Shown piece after piece: positions 11,120 through 23,453 of a DNA stretch of 64,000 nt (the stretch's first letter is position 1; every line of letters begins with the position of its first letter). Location: assembly GCA_021521415.1 (NCBI GenBank), contig JAIQDT010005015.1, positions 62,001 to 126,000 on the forward strand. The letters are read 5' to 3'. Both the position numbers and the translations under genes were made by a program. Below the pieces are notes generated by a model. It had not been told where the DNA came from. It saw only the letters and a program-made list of their open reading frames with translations, and did no database searches. Source of the stretch: Bidens hawaiensis (lineage: Eukaryota > Streptophyta > Magnoliopsida > Asterales > Asteraceae).

Positions 11120-14100
11120 CTATTGATCTTGTCTCTTTCTTGCATTATGAACGGCTTGTCTTCGATTGACTATCTCAGAAGAAGCTTTCATTTTGAAGAT
11201 ATTAAGGGCTTGGTAGTGAGTGTGACTTTCTGGTATAGCCAAATCCCTTATATCCATCAAATCTTCATTATGCAGGCAGGTCAAGTCTTCATCTTTCTTA
11301 ATAATCCCTAGTATTTTTCCATCAGAGTTTCTTAGTACAAAGTGATCAGCATTCTCTTTGTATTCAATTTCAGCTATAATGCCATTCCTCTGCACTGTGT
11401 AGTTGGGGCGTCTCATTCTTCTTCCCAGACTTATGCATGTATTCATTATAGACAAAGGATTCTCTTCTCTGATCGTCATTTGATAATCTCACTCAGCTAT
11501 GTCCATTCTCTTCAGCTTTCCAGTCCTTTTTGACTTGTGAAGTTGGATAGTTCTCCAACTTCTCTTTTCTTTCAATAACTTGAACCCTTTGTCAGCTTCT
11601 TCATACAAGAATTTTGACAGATCATTCATCTGTCTACCTGCCATTTTGTTTCTGTTCCGATAATCATACAATCTAAGAGTCACCACCCTTTCCAGTTGTT
11701 CTTCATTATATTCACGGAAGTCACTCCTAACAAAAATCTCTCTCAATTTTCTGCTCTCCATAATCACCTTCAATGAATCAGTAACAGAGTCAAAGTACAG
11801 TTCTCTTGGTAGATCCACATCAGATTGTGGTCTTGTTCTTTGTTGTGCAGAACTGTTTGATTCACCTCTTCCACCTTGTGGAAATCTTCTTGAAATTGGT
11901 GGCCTAAAAGGAATAGACTTCTTTGGTTTCCTAGGCCTTAAGTTGAAAATCTTTATGTAGATGGCCTCTACCATTTCAGTTGGAAGATTGGCAAGTTCAA
12001 CAACATTTACTCCATGTTCTTTAAGTTCTAGTAACATTTTTGTCATTCCAGGAGTTTTTTCCAACCCAGCAGGTACAAATCTTCCATCTGCATAGTATCT
12101 TGGCTTCTCACCTTCTCTTAAAGCTTTTTCCCATTCATCCTTTTGAAGATAGAAAAGGTTTTTCAGATCCTCCTTTTCCAAGACATTAAAGTCTGCTTCA
12201 CTCATTCCCCTTTGTTTGATTATTATGTTCCACAAAATGTTGATCATCTTTTTATTCTCCCAATGAACAAATGGTTCATCCTCAGGTTCAGGCTTTACTT
12301 CTTGAGGAGTAGGGGTTTCAACTGATCTGACTTGTTCTTTTGTCTTCTCCCTCAAAGTTTGAATTCTTCTTTTCTTAGCATAAGGTTCATCAGTTTCTTC
12401 AGCCTATTTGGTAGACCTTTCAGTTTGAGCTCTTTTCAGCTTTTCTTTTCTCTTCAATTTATTATACTGGTCTACCACTGATTCTCTTGACAGATGCTCA
12501 ACAATTTCAGGCTTCATACCTCTATCCAGCAGGTATCCACACATTCCTCCAAACTTTTTCTTCAAAATTTTCATCTTCTCCAGTTTCTCATTTCTTTCAC
12601 ACACTTCTCAATTACCTTCTCTCTCTCACTGTTATACAGATCTAGAAGTTTGTCAAAGTTGAGGTGAGACAGATCTTTTTCTGAATAGTTGTGCCTTCTG
12701 AGATATTCACTGAATTTTTGACTTTCCCTGTTTTTCTCTTCCATCTTTTTCTTCAGGGCATCTCTCTCTTTGTCAAGTCTAATCTGCAACTGATCATCAT
12801 CAAGATCAGCCAGTGAATCAAAACTTATGCCATATCTTCTTAATTTTACAACCAAAGGATGACTCTTCTTAGCTTCTCTCATACTCATATCAATGTTTGC
12901 CCTCTGTTCATCAGTCATTACAACTTGTGGGGACACAATATTAGAAGCTTTGACAGTTTTTCCTTGATCATTCTCAGGGTCATCATAATTATCATCTGAA
13001 TCCTCAGACTCATCCTCTCCTTCAGTTAAATCATTCATTGCATCAATCTTTGGTTCATCAGAAGGTGGATGATCTGGTTCACTTCTGTTTGGCACATCAG
13101 GGACACCTTGAACTCTTTCACCTGGTTGCAAGGTTTGTAGTGGGACAACCCTTATAGGACTAGCTTCATCTTCTGGTGTTTCAACAAAATAATTGTTCTT
13201 ATCATCCCACTTGCCCCTCTTAGCAGCTCTTTCATGCTCAGTCTACTCATATGTCCTTTTTTTCTCCTCATGTAGGTATTGGCAAACCTATTGACTTTTT
13301 CAGCAAATTCTTCATGAAGTTTAGAAAGTCTTTCTCTTTTCTGGTTAAGTGTTTCATGAGGCTCAGGCACATTTACCCTTTCTGGCCAGCTGTCAGCAGG
13401 ATTCTTCTTCAGATCTTCTTTTACTTGCTCAGTCCATTTCTTGGCAGCCATTGAAGCAATGGACTCACTAATTTCTTCTTAATAATCAGACCAGTATTCA
13501 GATTGGTTGGTTCAGCAGTTTCTGATTGTTGACTTTCAGATTGACACTTGCTAACCACCATAGCCAATGATTTTTTAGCCTCCTCTTGCTCTCTCAGCTT
13601 AATCAAGGCTTCAATTAGTTCTTGATCAGCCACATCATCAGAAATTTCTTTTGCAAGTTTGGCTTGTTTGATCAAGATCTCCTGTTCTGCAATTTCTTCA
13701 AGAGTCATTGATTGGGCTAGAATTTCCCTATCCCTTGTTTCTCTTAAGATGTTCTCTTGTTCTCTCAGGGTATTAGCATCAGCAGTATCATCATCTGTAA
13801 ACAACACATCTTTTTCTGAATATGCCTTAACAGGCTCTTCTTCTGTGACTTTTGCTTTTCCCTTGTCTAATCTTTTCTTTAATTCTTCTTCAGGTTTCAT
13901 GAGGGAAATTATCAATGTCTTTCTCAAGCTCATCCATTTCCTCATTATACTCTACAGTCTTGGAGCATTCAGGTTGTTCAGTTTGAGTTGCAGGCTCCTC
14001 AGTAGTAGTATTTCCTTCTTTCAACACTTTAGTCTCTACATCAGTCAGTATATCAGTTAAGACATTAGTAGCTTTATCAATAACAGCTACATTCTCCTCA

Positions 14101-15783
14101 ACATTTGCCTTTTCAACCCTTTCCTCTATCTCAACATCCTCTCCAACCCTCTCTTCATTGTAATCATATTCTTGTTCACCAACATCTGATCTGCCACCAT
14201 CATACTCTTCATCCTCAATACTCCTCTCCTCACTACTTTCCTCTCCATCATCATACTCAGTCATAATCAATTTTAAACTGTCTGCAGTCACAATAACTGT
14301 TACAGTTTCTTTAACATTTACACCAGAGACAGTTGGTATAGATTCATTCTCCCCCTGTTTTGGGGCAGCTGAGGTCTTCTCAACCTCCTGAACCAGGGCT
14401 TGAATTCTCATATTAGCTTGTACAAATTTCTCTATCAGCATAACATTTTCATTAGTCACCTCTTCGTTTCTTCTTCTCAACTCAGCATTTTCTTTCAACA
14501 AGGTTAGAAGGTCAGTGTCAGTGGGTGGTGTTGAAGGTGATGTGGTGAAATGTTCAAACTCAGGTTGTTCTGCGGTGTGAGTTTGGAAAATGGATGGTGG
14601 TGGTGATTGTGTATGAGGTAGACTTGAAATTAATGGATCAGAATGACTTGGGCTAAATGTTGGTGGTGTTTGTTGTGTTGGGGATGTATGTGTTGATACT
14701 TCTGGTTGGCTTATGGTTAGGGTTTGAGGTGGTGTGTGAGTGATTTGGTGTGGTGGAGTTCGTGGTGGTGATGGAACAATGGGTTGGTCAATGTGTGGTG
14801 GGGACTGTGGTGGTGTTGGAATAGGTTGTTCTGTATGCTCAAGTTGCCCCCCTGATCAGGTGCAACAATGTCCATAGCTACCTTAGCTCCTCCATCATCT
14901 CCATTCACATCATCATCTTCATCATCAGAGTCTCCATCATCACTCTCATCATCATCAACTCCTTCCTCCTCTGAGCTTAACTCAGGCACTGGCATCACAT
15001 TCAGATAATGGTCCAACAACCATGGTAATATCTCAAATGGGATATTTGAGTTGTACATATTTGAAACACCAGGATTCTTGATTCTTTTGTATGTATCAGG
15101 GTTTTGCAGTTGGTGTGTAGTTCCAACAGTGGGTAGATCTTGAAGTTCACTATTGAAGATTATCTTTAGGAATCTTGGATATTGTAAAAATCTTTTCTTT
15201 TCAGCCTTCTTCAAGTTTCCTACTAATCCTTCAAATATCATCTTTGAAAAATTGAAGGGTAGATCATATATGATTCCAACAGTGGCATTTGCCAAGTCAT
15301 GACTCATCAAGGTCCATGATCCCTTCCTTGAAGCAAATCCATGTATCAAATGGTGAATGAGAAACCTGTACAACATAGGGAACATACCCTTCTGAAACTG
15401 TCCATCATGTACAGTTCCTTGATACCCCATCATTTCGTCAAATATTTTCATCAAGTGAGGTGTGCTGAGGTTTATGGAATTTGATCACCATCATTCAACT
15501 GTAGACATCTTCTTATCATCCTTTCTGTAATATATATTTCTTGTCTAGCAACGGTTGCTTCGATTCTTTTACCAATTATGTCTTCAACCAGTTCTGCAGA
15601 TCTCCAGAAATCTAAAGAATGATTTCTGTAGATCATAGGGCTTTCAGTGAACGCGAAACTGACATTTGACCTTGCCATCCAAGTTATCATCCTTGCCATC
15701 GGCTCATTGTCAGGTGTGACTTGTAACAGTGCACACATATTGTGTTTTGGTTCGAAGACATATTTGGGTTCATCGTCTGCCAT
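11120..15783 (-). pseudogene. long retroelement-associated ORF, about 1,550 codons, broken into many pieces
   Basis: Minus-strand frames follow one another from an ATG at 15783 to a stop at 11120: 15783-15472, 15454-14717, 14501-13890, 13945-13421, 13451-13152, 13131-12571, 12604-12404, 12355-11489 and 11479-11120. Overlaps and gaps show at least seven frame breaks. The first piece starts MADDEPKYVFEPKHNMCALL; the second has KKRFLQYPRFLKIIF followed by a very acidic stretch; the middle pieces are E/K-rich and coiled-coil-like; the 3' end reaches the polypurine tract. I recognise the YPRFL-type motif from long ORFs linked to copia elements in composite-family genomes, often given an uninformative longin-like label. 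There are no RT, integrase or RNase H motifs. Function is unknown. Confidence 0.6.
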
Positions 15784-16283
15784 ATCTGAATCACATAAAC
15801 AAACATATTCAAAGTGAAATTAGTTATAAATTTCAGTACTTTAGATAATTTCAAGTTATAAAAAATGAAGAAGAAAAATAAAGAAATCATCAAGAACCTG
15901 TTCTTCGACAAATTTATAACCTAAACACATAAACAGAGTATTAGTAATAAGATACATAATCAAAACCTATTCTAGTCTAATTGTGACCGGAAAACACATT
16001 ATTATTGCTTACCGAGTCGGAATTAGAGGGCTAATACAAGTTAGGGTTTGGATTGAAGCAAAATGCGATAAGTCGGTTAGGTTTCGTTGCGAGTAAGCAG
16101 TTTGCAGTGGAAGGAGAGAGAGGGAAAAGTGATGTTGAAAATTTTGCCTAACTCCCTCTTATATACCTTTTGAAAGTGGGTTTTAAATGCATTTTGTCAT
16201 TTTGTGAATTATTAGCTGTCAAACAGTAACCTTATCCACTTGATATATTAAAAACAATATTTATCTTTTGAGTTAATAAAACC
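15784..16283 (-). promoter_or_regulatory. upstream region of the long ORF, possible promoter
   Basis: No coding frame is convincing here. Near 16157-16170 the minus strand has GGTATATAAGAGGGAG, a good TATA-like match followed by a CT-rich leader (CTTCTCTCTCCTTCC around 16110). This would fit transcription of the long minus-strand ORF from its own promoter. No LTR was found here. Confidence 0.4.
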
Positions 16284-16610
16284 TTACTCGAAAAATTTAA
16301 TATATCCAATCTCCGCCCCCAACTCCTTAAAACTCATGTTGGTTGACACCTTAGTTATGGTGTCAACCAGGGTCTCACACACTGAGTCGTAGCATTCAGA
16401 CTGCTGTTTCTGATAATCAGCAACCATTGCTCGAAACTTATTGCCGTCTTCAAACAACATGATTTTACATGAGTCGAAGGTATTTGTTTTTTCAAATGCG
16501 AGTCTAGCCCTAATCTCTTCGATTGTCTTCAACGAATTGTCGTCTTTCTCTTTCTCAAGATTCGTCGTTGTTTTCACTATGTTCTTCACGGTTTTGTCAG
16601 AAGAATACAT
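16284..16610 (-). CDS. small unknown protein, 108 aa
   Basis: An intact minus-strand frame from an ATG at 16610 encodes a charged, mostly helical-looking protein starting MYSSDKTVKNIVKTTTNLEK and ending GAEIGYIKFFE. It has no signal peptide, membrane segment or domain I recognise. It faces away from the small plus-strand gene at 17139, with about 530 bases and a tandem repeat between them. Length and even composition make it more likely a real or recently real gene than a chance frame, but there is no homology argument. Confidence 0.4.
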   Translation of the reverse strand: MYSSDKTVKNIVKTTTNLEKEKDDNSLKTIEEIRARLAFEKTNTFDSCKIMLFEDGNKFRAMVADYQKQQSECYDSVCETLVDTITKVSTNMSFKELGAEIGYIKFFE

Positions 16611-16849
16611 TTTTATTATCTTTCTGAAATTGTTAGTGTGATTGAATTACCAGTAATTTAATGTAGTTAAGTTTGATTTGTAGTAAGATATAGTAAGATC
16701 TAGTAAGATATAGCTTAACTTTAATGTAGGCTATCATTACCATAATATTTTTCCAATATTGTTGACAGGTGAGTATAATTGTGATCAATTAATTCTGATA
16801 GGTGATATAAATGCAAGTAATCTCTAAATTAAACAAAAACATATGAGAC

Positions 16850-17055
16850 AAGTTTGTGCGTTTCCCAAGCGTGGGACCTACTATTCGTCCGGTTGCATTT
16901 CCTAGCGTGGGACACCCTTTTGTTTTTTTATTACAGAGTTACTAGTCGTCCGGTTGCGTTTCCCTAGCGTGGGACACCCTTTTGTTTTTTATTACAGAGT
17001 TACTATTCGTCCGGTTGCGTTTCCCAAGTGTGGGACACCCTTTTGTTTTGTCTGT
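16850..17055. repeat. tandem repeat of about 65 bp between two small divergent genes
   Basis: Three units carry CGTCCGGTTGC, then CGTGGGACACCCTTTTG, then TTATTACAGAGTTACTA. The last unit is cut after the ACACCC part. It lies in the shared upstream region of the 16284 and 17139 frames. Confidence 0.8.
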
Positions 17056-17138
17056 GATCCTTTTGGTTACATATACCTACACCACATTTGTGAAACTCAT
17101 ATACCTACATAATTTTAAATTATTATATTTAGTTAATA

Positions 17139-17168
17139 ATGGATTGCTCGTCGTCGTCATCGTCATCG

Positions 17169-17199
<31 letters not shown>

Positions 17200-17498
17200 A
17201 ATCCTACAACGCTGCCCTCAGAAGGAAAATTGAGGCTCAAATCGAGATAGATAAAGCTTGTCGGGAGTGTCTTACTGAAGAATTTGTAAAGGCTAGCAAC
17301 AACTTGGATGCCAGGGATCTCATTGCAAAAGTTCTTACTCAAATGCCCGCTAGTACTATCCGAGATCTTGCTGTTTTATTTATGGTTGATGTAGGACAGA
17401 GAGAGCTTGACGAGTTAAAACTTTTGGGCAAGGCAATTCTTGAACTGAATTGCTCAATGGAATTGAAGTTGAAGTTTCTTATGTCACTTAGAGATTAG
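17139..17498 (+). CDS. small unknown protein with poly-Ser start, 119 aa
   Basis: The ATG at 17139 opens an intact 119-residue frame. Residues 4-19 are a Ser run encoded by a TCG/TCA microsatellite (about 17148-17197). The rest (SYNAALRRKIEAQIEIDKACRE and onward) is predicted helical and ends KLKFLMSLRD. No known domain is visible. The poly-Ser tract is likely length-variable. It forms a head-to-head pair with the minus-strand gene at 16284-16610. Confidence that it is a gene is moderate; function unknown. Confidence 0.45.
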
Positions 17499-17779
17499 TT
17501 TGTGATGGTGTTTCATGAGTGTTTATGATGTAGTTATGGTGTGTTTTTATGTGTGTTTACCCATAGATTAGTAGTAATAAAATTTGAATGTTTGTGATGG
17601 TGTGTTTATATGTGTGTTTTGGTAATAATAAAATTTTTATGTTTCTGTTAAAACATTGATTCAACATGTAACTATTATCTTAAAGTGCATTACAAACTGA
17701 TAACAGAAGACTAGAGATCTCCATAAGTCCATACCATAACAAGTATCTTAAAGTATATAACAGTCAGTTTTGAAATCAT

Positions 17780-20700
17780 TCAAATTTGTTGTTGCCTTTT
17801 CATAAGTTCAGCAATCAACTCTTCTCCGGTTAAACTAGTGTCGTCATTTTCATGGTTTACGTCCGTGAGGAGGATTTTGCACAAATACTTTGACCTCAAC
17901 CATTTTAGCTGTCTTTGTTGTTTAAGGCCTTCCTTTTGGAGATTACACCCTCATGGTCTCTTCTCATCATATTTCTCCATGTGTCTCATAGCAAAAATAC
18001 CACAATCTATTCCATTACTTATTGTTTTCCATGTCATCTTCAATCTATTGATTGGTGCTACTTGGATTTGCTGAGTAATGGGGTGTTTGATTGTTTTAAG
18101 ATACATGCAAAAGACGTTTCTCTACACAAAATAAAAAGCAATTTAAGTATTTTGACAATTTTTATAACAGGTATGTATATTTTTTGGGTTAAAGGTATAT
18201 ATGTTTACCAGCATATTAGGAGTCTTTCCGTATCTTTCTTCAAAATTCTCTCTAATTGCTTTTGATTTGTCTTCTAAGCTTTTAAACTTTGCATCAGCTG
18301 GTATTCCTTGATTTGCACTGTTGTCAAGTAATTCTATCACTCATGTTTGAAGATTGAAGGTAACCACAAAGAAATGATCGCTTTGTAGAATTGGCACGAA
18401 CACTTTAGCAACCTCCTTGAGTGATGGAATTCCAAAAATTGCCATTTGTTTTTCGATGTTGTCTGAAGACGCATCCAGTCTTCCTTTGTCTGTGCAACCC
18501 CTTGACTCAACATAATGGTCACTTGTCTGTATAATAATTAAAATGCAGATGATTAAAGCGTTTATTGTGCATTTTCTAATAGTACAAAAAAATAGATTAA
18601 TTTTTACCAGCACAGTGCTTGAAGCAAAGAATCTGAACGGTGATGCTGCAGATTTTTTTCTTTTCTTCATAGTTCATTACTTCAATGAATGCATCCATTG
18701 CATTGGTGGTTATATAAATGCCAGGACAGTAGCTTTCAAAGATCACCTTGAACGATTCTGTGTGAGTGGACTTGTAGACCTCCTCCCAAATGTCTTCAAG
18801 ACAAAAAAACTATATACTCCGAAATTATTTCTTCATCTACTGTGACACTAGCGGATACGTCAACCTCTCTCAGAAGATATGGAGAGTTCAGTGTAATGAG
18901 GCTATCACTTGTTGACAATCCGGTGTCAACTGTTAAACGTAAAACAACTCACTTTAAATTTGACTGAAAATAATTGTAACTATAATTAAATACCTTCAAC
19001 CCCTTTTGGTTTTTCTTTATAATTAAATACCCTCTTTTGCCCACGCAACCACTGTATTAACAACTTCATCAATATCTGCGCATGAGACATTGTTTTCTTG
19101 ACCTACATCACCAGCGTCATTTTTACGACAACCAAAGATGTAATATGTTCAACTGTTATTATAATAAAGCTGGTATATAATTAAGCTGGTACATATATGA
19201 TATACCTTTTTAAGCTGCCACTAGACCACCAACACCAACATCTGAATCAACTGCATCACACAGATGTAATAAGTTTAAAATAACAGCATAAGGGTTTTAA
19301 GAGCGTTTTAATTATACTAATAATTAATTTAGCCCAAATACCTTTTAGAGCAGCCACTGGACCACCAACACCAACATCTGAATCTTGTGTTTTAGGGAAC
19401 ACATTATTAGTGAATCTATTTTCCCATTCACAATATCTAGCAAAGATATTCTCATTTGATGGATGTCTATCCTTTCCTTGACGGACCAACTCATTGATCT
19501 CGGAGCAAATTTTATCAAATTTCTTCAACTTGTTATCCATTGCTTTATTCCAAGACTGTAAAAAGAAAATATAGTTATTTTTAATTCAAACACATTTTCA
19601 ATTTATCCCAGCCAGTTGTAATGGAGTTAAAATAATAGTCAACAAGCACGATAGGCATTTACAAACTTAAAGTTGAATAATCATTTACATAATCATCCCA
19701 ATCTTGTTCAGCTGTTTGATCGGCATTATCTGTTTCAGATGCACTTTGACCATCTGTTTTTTAATTACATATAATGTTGTATTACATAAAATGCATGTAG
19801 AGATAAGAGATATGAGAGTTTTTTAGAAGAAAATAACAAGTTTAATACCATGTTCTTGTTTCTCCTCAGCTGCAATGTTTTCTTCAACTCCAGGCTTACC
19901 GGCAGCACTAACCGTCACAACAGTAGTAGCAACAGCAGTCTCATCAATTATCTTCCCGGCAGCACTAACTGCCACAGCAGCAGTATTAGCAACAGCAGCA
20001 TCAGCAGTCTCATCAAGTCCCTTCCCGGTAGCACTAACGGTCACAGTAGCAGGAGCAACAGCAGCCGCATCAATCTCTTTCCCGTCAACACTAAACGTCA
20101 CAGTAGCAGTATCAGCAACAGTAGCATCAGCAGTCTCATCAAGTCCCTTCCCGGCAGCACTAACGGTCACAGCAGCAGGAGCAGCAGCAGCCGCATTAAT
20201 CCCTTTCCCGTCAACACTAAACGTCACAGTACCCGCATCAATCCCCTCATTAGCATCTTCTTCTAAGGGATGACCATTATTCTCCAAGTATTTTTCCATC
20301 TTATTAAGAGTAGTTGTTGTTATGTAGTTGACTGCAGGCGTTGTGACGGGAGTCCCAAACGGACCATATTTTTTATGGTATACATGCACGTAAAGCATCA
20401 CGAAGAAGGTGATCAGACTATTGTATTGACTGTTGATACCTCTCCATTCTTCCTTTGTAATTTTCAAGTTTTCAATAACATAGCTGCACCAGTCCATATT
20501 TGGAATATCCGAGGTTTTATCAATTGCGGTGATGAATCGTTGATTGACTGTTATTGATTTTGTCATAAATCCTATACAGGTGTTAAACAACACAAGGAAA
20601 TTAATCTTAAACAGTTCACCAACTCCTTGATCCGCAGCCAGTTTGTCTTTCACATGCTTTATACTTATTCTTGAATTTGTCGGGAATTGATTTTTGAAAA

Positions 20701-21631
20701 AATCTGTAGTAACATCTTCCCCCAATCTTGGTCTACTCTTGTCTAAAACAGGAATCTTACCCATTGGTATCCCTAACACTTCATGTACTTTTTGTGGTGT
20801 TATGTTAATAACACCGCTCCCAATGTTCAATTCATTTAAACGGTTATTATAGTTCATGAGCAACCAATATCCCAAAGTTGTTGGAGTTTGGGTTACTTGA
20901 AGTCTTAACATTGACCCGAAGCTCATTTCTTCTACACAAGTTTTTTGGGCAGTGGTCATTGCCTTCACTACATCAACAATATTAATAGGTGCACACCTAT
21001 TCTTCAATTTTTGGTCTACAAATTCAACAAAAGGTTTTCCCCTCTCGGTTGGCTTCTTTTCTTTAATGGCTCTCTTTTTCGGACACTGAAAGTCCGGGCC
21101 AGAGGTGTTGTGTTCCGCCTGTTTCCGCTTTGACAACAACTTGTCGATTTTTGTGTCAAGGTCTGAATCAGAGTCTGCTTCCTCAACATGTTTTGTTTTC
21201 CCCACCAGAGCAACTTTTTTAGTCTTCCTTTTATCAGTCTTGTTTTTTTCGACAACTGAATCACATACATACAATAAATCACAGGGGTAGGGGATAACAA
21301 CACGAATCACAAGGAAACAGAAAACTCTTATCAAACATCACAATGATAAATTCTCATACCAAAGCCATAACACGCTAATCATACGCATATAACATGCTTT
21401 AATATTATACATAGATTTAAAAAAACAAAGATATGTATTACAATAACACGCTTATCAAACGCGTTAATACATAAGAAGATTTAAACAAATGCTTACATTT
21501 TAAGATTAAGTAAACCTAAAGCGTTAAAAAAATCATAAAGTAACACCTGTTCCATCTTCATTCTGAGACCTATCATGCCTTTGCTTCGTCCTTGGTTCCG
21601 TTCCAGAAGTAGATGAGTTAGGGTTCTTCAT
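17780..21631 (-). pseudogene. Ulp1-like cysteine peptidase (C48 family) gene with introns, decayed
   Basis: Exon 1 is 21631-21547 (MKNPNSSTSG start), joined in phase to exon 2 (21255-19849), which holds the helical N-terminal region typical of plant transposon-borne ULP genes, including KVHEVLGIPMGK and WCSYVIENL, then an Ala/Val/Thr-rich 42-residue repeat. Exons follow near 19756-19693, 19557-19343, 19110-19010 and 18900-18610. The peptidase part lies at 18530-18210 and 18120-17780: QSDHFFVVTF (candidate His near 18375), IELLDNS (Asp near 18330) and NGIDCGIFAMRHME (Cys near 18003) form a C48 triad in the right order. In-frame stops at 18341-18343 and 17951-17953, a stop in the exon near 19220 and frameshifts near 18810 and 18660 argue that it is dead. 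Some exon edges are approximate. Confidence 0.75.
19890..20245 (-). repeat. 126-bp coding repeat in the Ulp1-like gene
   Basis: A unit of about 126 bp (42 codons) with the phrase VTVSAAGKGLDETAD occurs about 2.5 times, becoming degenerate towards the 3' end. All units keep the reading frame, giving a low-complexity Ala/Thr/Val linker between the N-terminal domain and the peptidase part. Confidence 0.8.
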
Positions 21632-21852
21632 TTTGGTTTTGTTCCAGAATAATTAAACCACTCGAGCTTGTGCTTGTGCTTCACAGTAGAAACGAATCGT
21701 CGACGGTTTTTAGGAATATTGACTTACGAGGTTGAATTTTGGAAATAATTATCTCCGTTCCAGAAGTAGATGATTTAGGGTAATTATTTGACCCTTTTAA
21801 AAGAAGGCGTGAGCTTTTAAATTTTAATCGTATGGTTAGTATTGTGTAGTAT

Positions 21853-21893
<41 letters not shown>

Positions 21894-22330
21894 TGGGTGG
21901 TGGTGGGTTCAGGTGGTCATGATGGGGGTGGACGGTGGCGGAGGTGCGGTGGTGGGTGGTGGTGGCGGACGTCGGTGGTGGTGGTGGTGGGTGGGTGGTG
22001 GTGGTGGGTCGTGGAGGCGAATGTATGGTAGTGGGTGGTGGTGGCGGACGTCGGTGGTGGTGGTGGTGGGTGGGTGGGTGGTGGTGGTGGGTGGTGGGTG
22101 GTGGTGGTGTGGTGGGTGGTGGTGGAGTGTGGTTAGTGGTTGGTGCTGGAGGTCGTTGTGGCGAATGTGGGCGGTGGATGGTGGTAGTAGGTGGTGTGTA
22201 GTATGATTGCGGATATGTAATACATGAGACGATGACGGTGCTATCCAGTATTATGACCATGACGATTGGCCCAATTATGACGAGACGATGCTAATATAAC
22301 AACCTGGGTTGGTAGTGGTTATCATATTGA
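21632..22330. repeat. non-coding stretch with (AT)n and GGT-rich minisatellite
   Basis: An AT microsatellite lies at about 21857-21890. It is followed to about 22200 by a strongly G-rich, GGTGGTGG-based minisatellite with larger imperfect copies, such as two of GGTGGTGGTGGCGGACGTCG. The long Gly/Trp/Val and Pro/His frames across it are artefacts of the repeat. No gene is seen. Confidence 0.75.
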
Positions 22331-22910
22331 TGCTGCTAACCTATATGGTACGGTTTGCTTACGCCAACCCATACGATGGCGACTGTAGCTCGTACGACGA
22401 GCATGAAGTCTATGAAGAAGATCACAAATATATATGATGAGGACCAATTATATGTACCAATATGACAATACGCCACACAGGCGCGCGCACACACACACAC
22501 ACATATAAATATATATATGTTGATGATGATGGTGACACCGATGTTTAATGACATGTAACCCGTATGATCGACGACGACCATGATAACGAATACGATGGTC
22601 ATAATGATGGTAGCATTACGACTGATGATGTCGTTTGATGACAACAACAATTCATAAGATGGTGCCGACAGTGATCACTAATATTGGGCGTTTTGTTTAC
22701 AATAACCCATACGATGCTGACTACATCCCGTACATGGAAATCGGATGATGATGATGCTGATGATGATGATGATGATGATGAAGACACTGATAGCAAGATA
22801 TATGTTACCCGTATGATCAACGCCGACAACGATAGCCTATACAATGACCACGTTGATTACTCGCACGTCCGATGATGATGCCGTTTCATGGTGACGGTGA
22901 TCGATGATTA
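22330..22910. repeat. degenerate 340-bp duplication, GAT/GAC-rich
   Basis: Two diverged copies lie about 335-340 bp apart. The segment at about 22348 (AACCCATACGATGGCGACT) corresponds to about 22702 (AACCCATACGATGCTGACT), and about 22555 (AACCCGTATGATCGACG) to about 22808 (TACCCGTATGATCAACG). In one frame both encode an NPYDGD/NPYDAD-like phrase, so this may be the relic of a repetitive Asp/Tyr-rich coding region. (AC)n and (GAT)n microsatellites are interspersed. Confidence 0.55.
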
Positions 22911-23265
22911 TGATGATGATAACCACTATAATACATAATAACGATGATAACTTTATGATGTTGATCATCATCATAACACATATGGTGATGATAACCTAGA
23001 AGATGATAATGATACAAAACTACATATGATAATGATAACACTAGAATGTTATGAGCTTCTCCATTACGAAGTTGTAAATCTTATCTAGAAAATCTTACTA
23101 ATAGTTAAGATAATACTTCAATAATGGATAAAATTTTAATTGTATTTAAAAAATACAATTTATTAAACGAACTCAACTTTTAACGAAATTTAATATCTGA
23201 ATGTTAGTAAAAAAAACTACAAGTAAATGTTTTTATACTATTTTTATATAGTTATAAAATAAAAA

Positions 23266-23313
<48 letters not shown>

Positions 23314-23453
23314 ATTAAATGTGTAGAAATAAATAAAACCAAAATTCAAACCCCTTTTAACCTCAAAACCCTAAATCGACTTCTACTTCGCTTTACTATA
23401 ATTCGTATCAACTGTAATTCGTAGACATCGCTTATCCTGGTAAGAACATAAAA
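22911..23453. other. AT-rich upstream region of the B3 gene
   Basis: Non-coding, with an (AT)n tract at about 23270-23312. A CCCTAAATC-type phrase near 23366 lies about 90 bases before the B3 gene ATG. No other feature is seen. Confidence 0.45.

Noticed and set aside
21817..22260. Long Pro/His/Thr (minus) and Gly/Val/Trp (plus) frames
   Set aside because: They are translations of the GGT minisatellite and (AT)n tract in all frames, with no other sequence content.
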